A stretch of DNA of 64,000 nucleotides from Acetobacter suratthaniensis (GCF_017377745.1 NZ_JAFVMG010000007.1:1-64000); one strand, 5' to 3'. Shown: positions 17,644 to 27,849, counted from the stretch's first letter. Made by a program: numbers and translations. The notes: generated by a model from the letters alone, not told the origin.

Positions 17644-20037
17644 ATGCCTGACATGCCAAGGCATCCGGCAAGACGGGCCCACGCGCTGGCGCTGATCGGG
17701 GCGGGACTGCTGATCGTGACCTTCGGCGCGATGGGTATTGAACTCGGTAACGAAATGGCCCGGCACGGTGCGCTGGATCGTGAAAGCACGTCGGCGGGCA
17801 GCTATCTGCGCGGCCTGCACCACGCCACCAGTGATGCGCGTATCTGCCATTACGCATGGGAAGCCCACCATCGGGATGAAGATGCCGCCTGCTACGCGCA
17901 GGCCATCGGGCAGCTTACTGATAGTCTGGGTGGATTCGCGGCGTTTCGTGCTGTGCAGCAGCGCGAACAGGCCGGGCGGAACGAACCGCTTGATGCGGTG
18001 CAGACCCAGCTTTCGGATATCGCCACATGGGCGCCCACCGCCGATCGTATGCCCATCGGGGGTGAGCAGGCGCTGGCCGGGCTGGATCAGAATCTGGCGG
18101 TGCTGAGCCGCGCCAGCACGCTCGATCAGGCCGACCGTGTGGCCGACATGCTCCGCAATACAAGCTGGCAGCGCAGGCTGGCACTGCTGGGTATCCTGAC
18201 AGGTGTTTTCAGCCTGATTTCATCGGGCTGGGTGCTGGATCGTTCCTCGCTGGCGGCAGCACGGGCCGAGGCTTCCTCGCGTGATCTCGCGCTCCGCCTG
18301 CGGGCAACGCTGGACAGCCTGAGCCTTGGTGTGGCGGTGTTCGGGGCCGATGGCCGCCTGTGGCACTGGAACGAGCAGCTTGCTGTCGTGCTGGGGCTGG
18401 AAAAGGATTTTCTGCGCACTGGCCTGCCTTACAATACGCTCAGCGCCGTGCTGGTGGTGGATGGCGTGCCCCTGCTGGAACCGATCGAGCATGTGGAGGC
18501 CAGTCTGGCCCGCGCCGAGCCAGACCCCCCGGTGGTGGTGGAGTGTCAGGGCACGAACGGGGCGGATCTGGAACTGTGCCGTACGGTGTTTTTCGCGCCC
18601 GATGGGGCGGCGGAGCAGCGTGGTTTTGTGCTGACGGCGGCCGATATTACCATGCGCCTGCGCAGCGAGCGAGCTCTGGGCGAGGCGCAGAAACTGCGTG
18701 CGCTGGGGCAGTTGACCGCAGGGATAGCGCATGACTTCAAAAACCTGCTGACTGTCATTCTGGGCAATCTGGAACTGGCAGCAGAATATGACCAGCCCGA
18801 TCAGGCCGAGCAGCGGCAGGAATACCTGTCCGCCGCCGCCCATGCCGGGCACCGCTCCGAAGCGCTGACAGGCCAGCTTCTGTCCTTCATGCGCAGGCAG
18901 TCCGGCTCGCCGGGCTGTCTGTATCTGGGCAAGCTGTTTGCGGTGCTGGGGGGGCTGCTGGGCCGCGTGATCGGGCCACGCATTGTAGTGGAATGCGACC
19001 ATGTAATGGATGTGTGGCCGGTCTGTGTTGATGCAGCACAGCTTGAAAGCGCCATCCTTAATCTGGCGATCAATGCGCGTGATGCCATGCCCTCGGGCGG
19101 GAGCCTGCGGATTATCGCGCGTAATGTCACGTTCTCGGTCAATGCCGACCTGATGAGCCTGCCGGTGGAAGAAGGCCGGGCCATGCGCGTGGTGTCCGAG
19201 GCAACACCCCTGCCCGCAGGCGACTGGGTGCGGCTGGATGTGATCGACAGCGGCTCGGGCATGACGCGCGATGTCATGGATCGTCTGTTTGAACCCTTTT
19301 TTACCACCAAGCGCGAAGGGGCGGGCACCGGGCTGGGTCTGGCTATGGTTCTGGCCTTTTCGCAGCAGGCGCATGGGCGTGTCATGGTGGCGACAGGGCG
19401 GGGGATCGGCACGGAGGTTTCGCTCTGGTTGCCGCGTGGGCTGGCCGGTGCTGCCGAGGCTGCGCGTGCCGAGGCATCGGCCCCGGTGGGTGAGGCGCAT
19501 GGCGCTCTGGCCCGTGCCGAGCTGACCAGTGCCGGGCAGACCGAAACCACACGGGCCGGAGGGGCGCTGCCGCCGCCACCGCCGCAGGCAGAACGTGGCC
19601 TGCCCATGGGCCGCCCTGCTGCCCCGCAGTCCGCGTCCCGCCCCGAGCCGACCCGCAGCCTTCAGGTGCTGGTGGTGGAGGATGATGCGGTTATCCGTGA
19701 CATTGTGGTGACAATCCTTGGCATGGCCGGGCATCGCGTGTTCGAGGCAGGCGATGGTGAGCAGGCATTTGATGTGGCCGCCAGTGTCGAAGGCGGGCTG
19801 GATCTGTTGGTAACGGATATTCAGCTTCCCGGCCCGCTGGATGGTGTCACGCTCTCACGTGTGCTGGCCGAGCGTTATACGGGGCTGGCGGTTGTGTATA
19901 TGTCGGGCGAACTGACGGCGGATTCTCCCCCCCCGCGTGGAGGCGTTGAAACCGCCTGCCTGCTGGCCAAGCCCTTCCGGCGTGATGGGCTGATGCAGGC
20001 TGTCAGCATTGCACTGGATGCGCGCGCGGGAAGCTGA
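17644..20037 (+). CDS. Hybrid sensor histidine kinase with PAS and receiver domains
   Basis: Two membrane segments (about residues 15-35 and 175-195) bracket a periplasmic helical sensor. A PAS-like domain follows around 215-330 (SLGVAVFGADGRLWHWNEQL). The dimerisation H-box GQLTAGIAHDFKNLLTVILGN holds the phospho-accepting His near 363. The ATPase part shows N-box NLAINARDAMPSGG and G-boxes DSGSGMTRDVMDRLF and GTGLGLAMV. An Ala/Pro-rich linker leads to a C-terminal receiver with VVEDD, the phospho-Asp in VTDIQLPG near 725, and the Lys in AKPF. Start uncertain among GTG 17623, ATG 17644 and ATG 17653. No separate regulator gene is adjacent; the output partner and the signal are unknown. Confidence 0.93.
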   Translation: MPDMPRHPARRAHALALIGAGLLIVTFGAMGIELGNEMARHGALDRESTSAGSYLRGLHHATSDARICHYAWEAHHRDEDAACYAQAIGQLTDSLGGFAAFRAVQQREQAGRNEPLDAVQTQLSDIATWAPTADRMPIGGEQALAGLDQNLAVLSRASTLDQADRVADMLRNTSWQRRLALLGILTGVFSLISSGWVLDRSSLAAARAEASSRDLALRLRATLDSLSLGVAVFGADGRLWHWNEQLAVVLGLEKDFLRTGLPYNTLSAVLVVDGVPLLEPIEHVEASLARAEPDPPVVVECQGTNGADLELCRTVFFAPDGAAEQRGFVLTAADITMRLRSERALGEAQKLRALGQLTAGIAHDFKNLLTVILGNLELAAEYDQPDQAEQRQEYLSAAAHAGHRSEALTGQLLSFMRRQSGSPGCLYLGKLFAVLGGLLGRVIGPRIVVECDHVMDVWPVCVDAAQLESAILNLAINARDAMPSGGSLRIIARNVTFSVNADLMSLPVEEGRAMRVVSEATPLPAGDWVRLDVIDSGSGMTRDVMDRLFEPFFTTKREGAGTGLGLAMVLAFSQQAHGRVMVATGRGIGTEVSLWLPRGLAGAAEAARAEASAPVGEAHGALARAELTSAGQTETTRAGGALPPPPPQAERGLPMGRPAAPQSASRPEPTRSLQVLVVEDDAVIRDIVVTILGMAGHRVFEAGDGEQAFDVAASVEGGLDLLVTDIQLPGPLDGVTLSRVLAERYTGLAVVYMSGELTADSPPPRGGVETACLLAKPFRRDGLMQAVSIALDARAGS

Positions 20038-20160
20038 ACCGCGTGGCACCCTTGCGGAATACCCCCGTGCGGGATACAGCGTTGCGGCCTTGCCGGTGGC
20101 GGGCAGGAATGAACATGACGCCCTCTTGTGGGCCGCAGGGATAAAGGGTTGCGACAGACC

Positions 20161-20697
20161 ATGACGGTACGCGAAGAGATCGATCTCAAGAGCTTCATTC
20201 GGCATATTCCGGATTTTCCCAAGCCGGGTATTCTCTTTTACGATATTTCGACCCTGATGCGTAACCCGGACGCATGGCAGATGGCCATGGGCCGTCTGGC
20301 GCGCCAGGTTGCTCCCCTGCGCCCCGATGTGCTGGCAGCGGTTGAATCACGCGGGTTCCTGACGGCTGCGCCGCTGGCCGACCGTCTGGGCTGCGGCATG
20401 CTGATGCTGCGCAAGCGTGGCAAGCTGCCGGGTAAAACCGTCTCGCATACCTATGATCTGGAATACGGTTCCGACACGCTGGAAATTCAGGAAGACGCCG
20501 TGTTGCCCGGCCAGCGCGTTGTGATTATGGATGACCTGCTCGCAACCGGCGGCACGCTTTCGGCCTCTGCCACGCTGCTGCGCAAGGCGGGTGCCAATGT
20601 TGTTGGGGCTTCGGTGCTGATGGAACTGACCGGGCTTGGTGGCCGTGCGCGCATGGATGGCGTGCCTGTCACCACCCTGATGTCCTACGAAGACTGA
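20161..20697 (+). CDS. apt: Adenine phosphoribosyltransferase
   Basis: Purine salvage: adenine plus PRPP gives AMP. Type I PRTase fold with the PRPP-binding loop [14 protein letters not shown], the [17 protein letters not shown] loop and [16 protein letters not shown], all standard for Apt. Start placed at ATG 20161 ([24 protein letters not shown]), giving 178 residues; an upstream in-frame start at 20128 lacks homology. Single gene. Confidence 0.95.
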   Translation: MTVREEIDLKSFIRHIPDFPKPGILFYDISTLMRNPDAWQMAMGRLARQVAPLRPDVLAAVESRGFLTAAPLADRLGCGMLMLRKRGKLPGKTVSHTYDLEYGSDTLEIQEDAVLPGQRVVIMDDLLATGGTLSASATLLRKAGANVVGASVLMELTGLGGRARMDGVPVTTLMSYED

Positions 20698-20830
20698 TAC
20701 CAGACAGGGGAGGCCGGTTGGGGTGCTGGCCTTCCTGAACGGCTCTGCATAACGGTCTCTCGAGGATGTTCCTTGCGGAGCATACCTGCCGTGCATACGC
20801 TTTTGCCCCGCTCTGAGGTAAAAGACCAGC

Positions 20831-23098
20831 ATGGCATCTTCCACCCCGACTGACCCGGCCAGCCCACAGGAGACTGGCTTTCCTCGCTCAGTGGGGCGGT
20901 TCTTTCAGGCGGTCGCGCTTATTGTCCGTCAGGCTCTGACGGGTGGTGGCGCGCCACGCAGGCTTGATGGCCTGCGCTGGCTGTATGCGCCTGATGCGCT
21001 GGCGTTTGGCTACGCGCTGCGCACCACCATTTCCTCATTGATTGCCCTTGGCATCGCCCTGTGGTGGGAACTGGGCAGCCCGCAATGGGCGGCGCTTACG
21101 GTGTGGATGGTCGCGCAGGGTACGCGCGGCAAATCCATTGCCAAGGCACGCTGGCACATGTTCGGCATGGTGGTGGGGATTCTTTGTGCCTTTGTGCTGG
21201 TGGGCTGCATGCCGCAGTCACCGTTACTTTATATTTTCTGGGTTGCGGTGGGGATCGGGCTTTTCTGCTTTATCGGTACCCTGCTGCCCGGCCCGGCCAC
21301 CATGACCAATTATCGTATTCATGGCATGCGGGCCTCGGGGTTTACTTACGCCATTATCGCGCTGGATGGCGCTGCCGCCCCGGATCAGATTTTCCAGATT
21401 GCTATGGCGCGCGCCACCTATATTACGCTGGGCATTGTGGTGGAGACCACCATCTCCTCGTTGTTTCAGTATCAGCTTGGCTCACGCGCAAGAAACCGGC
21501 TGGCGGCCAATTTTGTCGAAGCGCTCAAGGGAGCTGTTCCCGCCCTGCGTAGCCTGCTTGCGGGGGATCGTCGGGCTGTTCTGTCCTCGCCGGGTGTATT
21601 TTCCACCATCGCCACCATGAGCGATCAGGTGGAGTTTGCCGAAATTGAAATGGGCACCCATCAGCACGAGGGCGATCATGCCCGTGCGGCGCTGGCCGCC
21701 ATTACGGTGCTGATGTCACGCGGGCTGGAACTGGGCACGCTTATTAACGTGCCGCATAGCGATGGGCCGGATTACCAACAACTGGCGGCCCGCACCGCCA
21801 GTTTTCTTAACGATCTTCCCACCCGGCTGGAAGGTGAGCAGCCGATCAACCCGGTGCTGGCTGATCTGGCGCACCTGCGTGCGGATAGTCGGCAACTGGC
21901 CACCGCCTGCCTTGAGCGCGAAATGGTGGCCGCAACCCATCCTCCGGTTGATCTGGCGCTTGAGGTGGGGCTGTCGCGGCAGGGGCAGGTATTGCACAAG
22001 CTGTCAGCCCTGCTGGATGAACTGTCGCTTGCGATAGAACAGTTTGAAATGAGCCGCAGCACCCAGCCGCATGATCAGTTTCATTATCCCATGCGCTCTT
22101 ATCGTGACTGGCGCATGGCGTTTTACAATAGCCTGCGTGCCAGCGTGACGATTTTCTGTGCGGGCCTGATCTGGATTGCTACCGCCTGGCCCGATGGCCT
22201 GTTTTTCATGATGTTTGTGGCCATTGTCTGCGCATTGTTCTCAACGTTGGAAAAACCGGCGCTAGCGACACAGTCTTTTCTGCACGGCACAATCTGCGTC
22301 ATTGGTCTGTGCTGTGCGCTGGATCTGTGGGTTATGGCGCGGCCCTCGGTTTATGAAACACTGGCGCTGGTGCTGGCCGTGCCCATGCTGGTGGGGGGCA
22401 TGGCGTTTGCCTGGGCGCCGCTTGCTCTGGCGGCTGTAGCGTACAACCTGTTTCTGCCTATTCTGGTCAGCCCTATGAACGAGGGACGGCTGGATGAAAT
22501 CATGTATTTCAACACCGCCTTGCCGCTATTTTTGGCGATGATGTTCTGCATGTGGATGTACCGCATCTTCCTGCCGGTTGATCCCAATGGCCTGCGGTGG
22601 GACATGCGTGTGGATATTCTGCGCCGTCTGCGCAGGCAGGCGGGTTCTGCCCGCCCGATGTCCGCACCCGAGGTTATCGGGCGCAATGTGGAAGGCTTTG
22701 TCCGGTTGTCTGGCATGGGAGCTGATAATGCTTTTGTGCTGGAGCGTTATCTGGGTGGGGTGCTGTCCAGCATGACCATCGAACTCAACCTGCTACGCCT
22801 GCGGAGTATTCTCGAACGCGGTGCGCTGCCCGATGACGCCAACCGGCCAATCCGGCTTATGATGGCGCGCATGCATCGTTTTTCTGGACGTTATGGTGGG
22901 CAGTATGGTCGCACCGCCAGAGCGGCGGGCGAGGCTGTGGCGCATCTGGCGTTGCTGGAGCGCTCGGAAACCAATCTGTCTGTGCGGGTTGAAATGCTCA
23001 GCGCATTGGCCAGCCTGCGCGTGATCGAGGCAGAACTCCGCGAGAATGAAGCCTTCTTTGATGCGTCCAACCCGTATCTGGATGGCGCTTTTTCCTGA
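20831..23098 (+). CDS. FUSC-family inner-membrane transporter (aromatic acid exporter-like)
   Basis: A 755-residue two-module membrane protein: N-terminal hydrophobic block (about residues 60-200) with ALRTTISSLIALGIALWWELGSPQWAALTVWMVAQGTRGKSIAKA, a cytoplasmic middle, a second hydrophobic block (about 430-585), and a soluble C-terminal tail. This is the architecture of the FUSC/YccS/AaeB group, which exports aromatic carboxylates or related toxins. The usual neighbours of AaeB-type systems (a small DUF1656 protein and an HlyD-type adaptor) are absent here. Substrate unknown. Confidence 0.85.
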   Translation: MASSTPTDPASPQETGFPRSVGRFFQAVALIVRQALTGGGAPRRLDGLRWLYAPDALAFGYALRTTISSLIALGIALWWELGSPQWAALTVWMVAQGTRGKSIAKARWHMFGMVVGILCAFVLVGCMPQSPLLYIFWVAVGIGLFCFIGTLLPGPATMTNYRIHGMRASGFTYAIIALDGAAAPDQIFQIAMARATYITLGIVVETTISSLFQYQLGSRARNRLAANFVEALKGAVPALRSLLAGDRRAVLSSPGVFSTIATMSDQVEFAEIEMGTHQHEGDHARAALAAITVLMSRGLELGTLINVPHSDGPDYQQLAARTASFLNDLPTRLEGEQPINPVLADLAHLRADSRQLATACLEREMVAATHPPVDLALEVGLSRQGQVLHKLSALLDELSLAIEQFEMSRSTQPHDQFHYPMRSYRDWRMAFYNSLRASVTIFCAGLIWIATAWPDGLFFMMFVAIVCALFSTLEKPALATQSFLHGTICVIGLCCALDLWVMARPSVYETLALVLAVPMLVGGMAFAWAPLALAAVAYNLFLPILVSPMNEGRLDEIMYFNTALPLFLAMMFCMWMYRIFLPVDPNGLRWDMRVDILRRLRRQAGSARPMSAPEVIGRNVEGFVRLSGMGADNAFVLERYLGGVLSSMTIELNLLRLRSILERGALPDDANRPIRLMMARMHRFSGRYGGQYGRTARAAGEAVAHLALLERSETNLSVRVEMLSALASLRVIEAELRENEAFFDASNPYLDGAFS

Positions 23099-23162
23099 AT
23101 AATCGCTCAGTCAGGCTTGGCCCCATCCTGCGCTTAACACGCAGGGCAGGGTGGGGCTGCCC

Positions 23163-23792
23163 CTAATCCAGTGCCGCCTGCACGGCTTGGCGCAAAGCCG
23201 GAATGACCTGTGCACGAAACGCCGGGGTGCGCCGCTCCCACTGGCCTGTCCGCCATGAGGGATGGGGCAGCGGGAAGAAGCGCGGCAGGTAACGTTCGAA
23301 ATCCAGCGTACGTTCAAAAACGCTGCCCTTGCCGAGCACATGGTTCTGGGCAAACCCGCCAACCAGCAGGGTCAGGCGGATATTGGGCAATTGCGCCAGC
23401 AGCCGGGCGCGCCACAGGGCCGCACAGGCAGGTGGAGGTGGTTTATCGCCCCCTTTTGCCTGCACACCGGGATAGCAGAAAGCCATGGGAACAAGGGCCA
23501 CGCGGCTCTTATCGTAAAAAACATCCCGCTCCATGCCCAGCCATTCCCGCAGGCGGTCCCCCGAAGCATCGTTGAAGGAAATCCCGGTTTCATGCACCCG
23601 TGTGCCCGGTGCCTGACTGGCAATCAGCAGGCGTGCGCGTGTGTCTGCATGCACAACGGGCCGAGGTGTGAAGGGCAGGCTATCCGCGCAATGGGTGCAG
23701 GCGCGAATGGCGGTTAAAAGCCCGTCGAGCGGCTCTGTTCCGGCTGTGGTGCCCTGCGGGTCTTGCTCGCAGGCTTCAGGCGTGACGATCAT
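23163..23792 (-). CDS. Uracil-DNA glycosylase family protein
   Basis: 209 residues with the UDG superfamily layout: RLLIASQAPGTRVHETGISFNDASGDRLREWLGM resembles the GqaPG motif region of the family, LLVGGFAQNHVLG is the central strand, and FFPLPHPSWRT matches the C-terminal HPS motif that contacts DNA. Two Cys in ACTHC near the N-terminus recall Fe-S branches but the full four-Cys set is not evident. It converges on the FUSC gene. Base-excision activity is likely but not assured. Confidence 0.8.
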   Translation of the reverse strand: MIVTPEACEQDPQGTTAGTEPLDGLLTAIRACTHCADSLPFTPRPVVHADTRARLLIASQAPGTRVHETGISFNDASGDRLREWLGMERDVFYDKSRVALVPMAFCYPGVQAKGGDKPPPPACAALWRARLLAQLPNIRLTLLVGGFAQNHVLGKGSVFERTLDFERYLPRFFPLPHPSWRTGQWERRTPAFRAQVIPALRQAVQAALD

Positions 23793-23852
23793 GATGGAGA
23801 GATATGTGCAGGCGGTTGGAGCCGTGCAATGGGCGGCCTGCTGCGCCCATAA

Positions 23853-23886
23853 AAAAACACCGCAACGTTGCCGCTGCGGTGTTTTT
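23853..23886. terminator. Intrinsic terminator downstream of adhB
   Basis: AAAAACACCGCA (23853-23864) pairs perfectly with TGCGGTGTTTTT (23875-23886) around a 10-nt loop. It ends the adhAB transcript on the minus strand. Confidence 0.9.
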
Positions 23887-23942
23887 CAAAACCCGCCCGG
23901 TCAGGGGCGAACCCATGACCGGGAAGGGGGAGGATGCGTGCC

Positions 23943-25361
23943 TTACTGGGCTGCGTCCACACCCGCATGGGTCTGCGGAGCGAAGGTCCAGCCTGCGCCA
24001 TAAGGCTGCGGCATGAACAGGCCCCAGGTTGCCGTAGCCGCCGTGGCGTTAGCCCAGCCTTCGGTCGGGATCGGTGCGTTATCCAGACGCAGGTGCTGGA
24101 TATCGGCCGCCGTTACGTTGGCAGGAGCCTTGTTGCCCCAGGCGGAGCGGATGAAGTTGACCACATCAGCAATCTGCTGATCGGACAGGATGGTCTTGTA
24201 ACCCGGCATGGCCACAGCCGAAGGCGCCCAGTTGGTGGGCGGCAGCACGCCACCAGCCACCACGATATGGGCAACCGATGTCGGGTTGTCGGTTACGACA
24301 ACAGGGTTGCCTGCCAGCGGCGGGAACATACGGGCGACACCACCACCATCGTTACGGTGACAGGCCGAGCACTGATCCAGATAGATCTTGGCGCCAGCAT
24401 TGTCGGCCACGCTGTTGGAATCCAGCGCCTGAGCGGTGGAGGCATCATACGTGTAGTCACCACGCGACGGGGGTACCGGCGGCATGGACTTCAGGTATTT
24501 TGCAATGGCGTGCAGATCGGCGTCAGTGAAGTACTGCGTGCTCCAGCCCACCACGTCAGCCATACCACCGAACACGGCGGAGTGGTCTGTACGGCCAGAC
24601 TTCAGGAACGTGTACAGGTCATCTTCAGACCAGCGACCAACACCCACAACGGGGTCGTTGCGCAGGCTGGGCGCGATCCAGTTGTCGATGACACCGCCGC
24701 CACCCAGGAAGTCCGGGCCGCCTGCTGCATCAAACGCTTTTTCCTGCATGGCGAAACCACGCGGGGTATGGCAGGCGCCGCAATGGCCAGCGCCGGTTAC
24801 CAGATATTCGCCACGGGCGATTTCCGGGTCGGTGCCGGGGGCCGGGGTAAAGGCCTTGGGCGCCGGGGCGAACATGGTGCGCCAGATGCTCAGCGGCCAG
24901 CGCATGGACAGCGGCCAGGTGATGTCCGCTTCCTGATTCTTCTGCGGAACCGCTGCCACGCCGTGCATGAAATACGCATACAGGGCTTTGATGTCTTCAG
25001 GCGTCATGCGCGAGAAGGAGGGGTACGGCATGGCCGGATACAGCGTGCTGCCATCCTTACGTACGCCATGACGAACCGCTTCATCGAATTCCTGAAGCGT
25101 ATAGGTGCCGATCCCGTAGGTGGGATCGGGCGTGATGTTGGTCGAGTAGATCGTGCCGATGGGCGTCTTGATCGACAGCCCACCTGCGAATTTCTGACCG
25201 TTCAGGGCCGTGTGACAGGCCACGCAGTCACCAAGACGCGCGACATATTCACCCTGTTTGATCAGGTCTGCATCAGCCTCCTGAGCATGAGCCAGGGACG
25301 TGCCTGCCAGAAGCCCGACAGTGACCGCTCCGAGAGCGGCTTTTAGTCTGTTCATCATCAT
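23943..25361 (-). CDS. adhB: PQQ alcohol dehydrogenase, cytochrome c subunit (subunit II)
   Basis: Membrane-associated tri-haem cytochrome c that carries electrons from the PQQ/haem large subunit to ubiquinone. A Sec signal peptide ends in SLAHA. Three CxxCH sites are visible: CVACH, CGACH and CSACH, each with downstream Met-containing segments for the sixth ligand. The start lies in a run of three ATGs (25361, 25358, 25355); MMNRLKAALGAV matches the known Acetobacter N-terminus. About 472 residues is the usual size. It follows adhA by about 50 bp and ends at a strong terminator. Together with adhA it is the periplasmic ethanol oxidase of vinegar bacteria; the small subunit III gene is not adjacent. 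Confidence 0.97.
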   Translation of the reverse strand: MMMNRLKAALGAVTVGLLAGTSLAHAQEADADLIKQGEYVARLGDCVACHTALNGQKFAGGLSIKTPIGTIYSTNITPDPTYGIGTYTLQEFDEAVRHGVRKDGSTLYPAMPYPSFSRMTPEDIKALYAYFMHGVAAVPQKNQEADITWPLSMRWPLSIWRTMFAPAPKAFTPAPGTDPEIARGEYLVTGAGHCGACHTPRGFAMQEKAFDAAGGPDFLGGGGVIDNWIAPSLRNDPVVGVGRWSEDDLYTFLKSGRTDHSAVFGGMADVVGWSTQYFTDADLHAIAKYLKSMPPVPPSRGDYTYDASTAQALDSNSVADNAGAKIYLDQCSACHRNDGGGVARMFPPLAGNPVVVTDNPTSVAHIVVAGGVLPPTNWAPSAVAMPGYKTILSDQQIADVVNFIRSAWGNKAPANVTAADIQHLRLDNAPIPTEGWANATAATATWGLFMPQPYGAGWTFAPQTHAGVDAAQ

Positions 25362-25409
25362 GTTTACCACTGTATTGCCTGAGTGCCGAATGACGTCATG
25401 ACTGCCGGG

Positions 25410-27641
25410 TTATTGGGGCGCAATGCCAATGACCGGCTCCTGCGGTGTTCCGCTGGCGTTCTTACGAGCGTCAACTTCGCGCTGGTACGTATCGTTCGCA
25501 CGCTTGATCAGGTACTGACGGATTGATTCAATCTGGTCAGGTGTCATGCTGGTGTCGAAGCGATCCATGCCATAGGCAGTGAGAGCGCCGCGGCCTACAA
25601 CGTTGTAGAACGCATCCTTGTGGCGGATGGAGCCGGACCAACGCAGGTCGGGCAGCATACCGGCACCTTCGCCATTATCGCCATGGCAGGTCTGGCAGTA
25701 GGTCTGGTACTCGAAGTACCCTTTGTCTACGACCTTGTTGTCGTATTCGGCAGGCGGCTTAACGGGCAGGAAGCCCAGGCTGTTCATTTCAGGCAGGGAA
25801 GCCTTGCCGTCGAGCGAGAACACAGCCACGAAAGAGTGGTTGACCGTCCAGCCCGAGGTGCGGCCCATGCCGCCCATGGAAATGGGGTAAATACCGCCCC
25901 AGCCCACTTCAACCGCAACATACTGCTTGCCGTTCACGCTGTAGGTGATGGGCGAGGCAATGATGCCGCTCTGTGCGTTGAATTTGAACAGGTCGGAACC
26001 GTTGGTGGCGTCGTAGGCGTGGAATTCGCCATTGGCCAGACCCTGGAAGAGCAGGTCGCCGCCGGTGGCCAGCACGCCGCCGTTCCACGGACCCTTGTGG
26101 TCGATCTGCCACACGGTCTGCATCTTCACCGGATCCCAGGCCAGCACTTCGCCGTGCAGGTCTTTCAGGTAGGCCGAGCGGGCTTCCGCGTTGTCGGGCA
26201 GGCCGGTCTTGGTCATGTCCAGACCGAGGTTCCAGGAGTCCGGGTGAGCCTTGAAGCCGCCGGTCTGGTTCTTGTAGCCGAACGGAATCTGGTGCGCGGG
26301 CAGGTAGATCAGGTGCGTGCGGGGGCTGTAAGCCATCGCCATGAAGTTATGCGCACCCAGCGGGCCGGGAATGCCGTACCAGAAGTTGCCGTTAAGCGTC
26401 CACAGACCTTCGGGGTTGTAGATCGGGCGACCGGTCAGCGGGTCGAGGCCGCTGGCCCAGTTCTCGTAGGTGTAGTTACGACCTGCGAGGAATTCACCCG
26501 TCTTGGCGTCGATGATGTACAGGAAGCCGTTCTTGGGTGCATGCACGATCACGCGGCGGGTTTCACCGTTGATGGGCATGTCGATGGTCATGATCTGCTG
26601 GACTGACGTGTAGTCCCACTGATCCATCGGCGTTTCCTGGAAGTGCCAGACGTATTCGCCGGTTTCAGGCTTGAGCGCGACAATGCTACCCAGGAACAGG
26701 TTGCTGCCCATGCCGCCGGAGCGGTACTTGTAGTTCCAGGGAGAGCCGTTACCCACGCCCAGATAGACCAGATCGGCCACCGGATCATACATGATGGAGT
26801 CCCAGACGGTGCCGCCACCGCCCTGCTGCACCCATGCGCCGTTGGGGCCCCAGGTCTTGTAGGCCTTGTCCATCAGTACCTTGTCGGACACGGCATGGTC
26901 AGGCTGGTTCTTGTTGTTGGGAACCGTATAGAAGCGCCACTTCAGCTTGCCGGTTTCGGCATCGAAAGCAGACACGAAACCACGAGCGCCGAATTCCGCG
27001 CCGCCATTGCCGATCAGCACCAGACCCTTGACCACGCGCACTGCGCCATCAACGGTGTAGGAACGCTGCTTGCCCAGAGAGGCCTCGGGCGGAATGGTGT
27101 TGACTTCCCAGACCTTCTTGCCGGTCTTGGCGTCCAGAGCGATCATACGACCGTCGAACGTGCCGAAGAAGACCTTGCCGTTCCAGTAGCCAGCACCGCG
27201 GTTTACGGTGTCACAGCAGCCTTTGTCGGCAATGTTGCCGGGTACCTGCGGGTCGTATTCCCACAGCAGCTTGCCGGTTGCTGCGTCCAGAGCTTTCATC
27301 TTGGACCAGTTGGTGGTGGCATACATGATGCCGTCCACGACCAGCGGCGTGCCTTCCTGGCCGCGGTTGGTATCGAAATTGTAATACCAGGCCAGTTTCA
27401 GGTTGCCGACATTGGCGCGGGTAATCTGGTCCAGCGGGCTGTAGCGCTGCTCGCTATAGGTACGGCCATAAGTCAGCCAGTTTTCGGGATGCTCATCCGC
27501 GTGAATGATGGCTTCCCCCGTGTCGCCCAGGGTATCGGCGTGTGCAGGGAAGGCCACACAGGGCAAGGCAGCGGCGCAGAGTGTTCCGGCCGCGAGAATT
27601 CCTTGCAGCGAACGTCTCTTGGCGGAGGCGGGGCGGGTCAT
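25410..27641 (-). CDS. adhA: PQQ-dependent alcohol dehydrogenase, large subunit (subunit I)
   Basis: Periplasmic quinohaemoprotein oxidising ethanol to acetaldehyde. Start ATG 27641 (MTRPASAKRRSL) has AGGA 9 nt upstream and yields a signal peptide ending at AHA, then 743 residues in total. The eight-bladed propeller carries tryptophan-docking repeats (for example DAATGKLLWEYDPQ, DAKTGKKVWEVNT), the adjacent Cys pair in KGCCDTVNRG that forms the vicinal disulfide near PQQ, and ends in a cytochrome c domain with CQTCH. First gene of the adhA-adhB operon. Alternative upstream in-frame starts lack a good ribosome-binding site. Confidence 0.98.
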   Translation of the reverse strand: MTRPASAKRRSLQGILAAGTLCAAALPCVAFPAHADTLGDTGEAIIHADEHPENWLTYGRTYSEQRYSPLDQITRANVGNLKLAWYYNFDTNRGQEGTPLVVDGIMYATTNWSKMKALDAATGKLLWEYDPQVPGNIADKGCCDTVNRGAGYWNGKVFFGTFDGRMIALDAKTGKKVWEVNTIPPEASLGKQRSYTVDGAVRVVKGLVLIGNGGAEFGARGFVSAFDAETGKLKWRFYTVPNNKNQPDHAVSDKVLMDKAYKTWGPNGAWVQQGGGGTVWDSIMYDPVADLVYLGVGNGSPWNYKYRSGGMGSNLFLGSIVALKPETGEYVWHFQETPMDQWDYTSVQQIMTIDMPINGETRRVIVHAPKNGFLYIIDAKTGEFLAGRNYTYENWASGLDPLTGRPIYNPEGLWTLNGNFWYGIPGPLGAHNFMAMAYSPRTHLIYLPAHQIPFGYKNQTGGFKAHPDSWNLGLDMTKTGLPDNAEARSAYLKDLHGEVLAWDPVKMQTVWQIDHKGPWNGGVLATGGDLLFQGLANGEFHAYDATNGSDLFKFNAQSGIIASPITYSVNGKQYVAVEVGWGGIYPISMGGMGRTSGWTVNHSFVAVFSLDGKASLPEMNSLGFLPVKPPAEYDNKVVDKGYFEYQTYCQTCHGDNGEGAGMLPDLRWSGSIRHKDAFYNVVGRGALTAYGMDRFDTSMTPDQIESIRQYLIKRANDTYQREVDARKNASGTPQEPVIGIAPQ

Positions 27642-27707
27642 GCGTTCATGTCCTCGACTGGTGTAAAGGTGAGGAAAAAATAATAGCCGGTGGTCCGGTT
27701 TCTGACA

Positions 27708-27736
27708 CATCAGCCAAGGCGTGAGCGGGATGTCAA
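27708..27736 (-). promoter_or_regulatory. Possible adhA promoter
   Basis: A perfect -35 hexamer TTGACA (27736-27731 on the minus strand) about 90 bp upstream of adhA. The matching -10 about 17 bp on is poor (CTGATG), so either an activator helps or another promoter is used. Confidence 0.3.
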
Positions 27737-27849
27737 TCACGCGCCGCGAATAGCTGCCCTTTCCGGTGCGGATAATTTGCAGGCCTTACAGGGCAGTAGG
27801 CACATGACGGCGGCGTGAGGCGGTGGTGCCCGGCACAGCGGCCTGAGTG

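Noticed and set aside
18220-19734. 504-codon open frame antisense to the hybrid kinase
   Set aside because: Low-complexity His/Arg/Gln composition, no motif, and the kinase on the other strand is intact.
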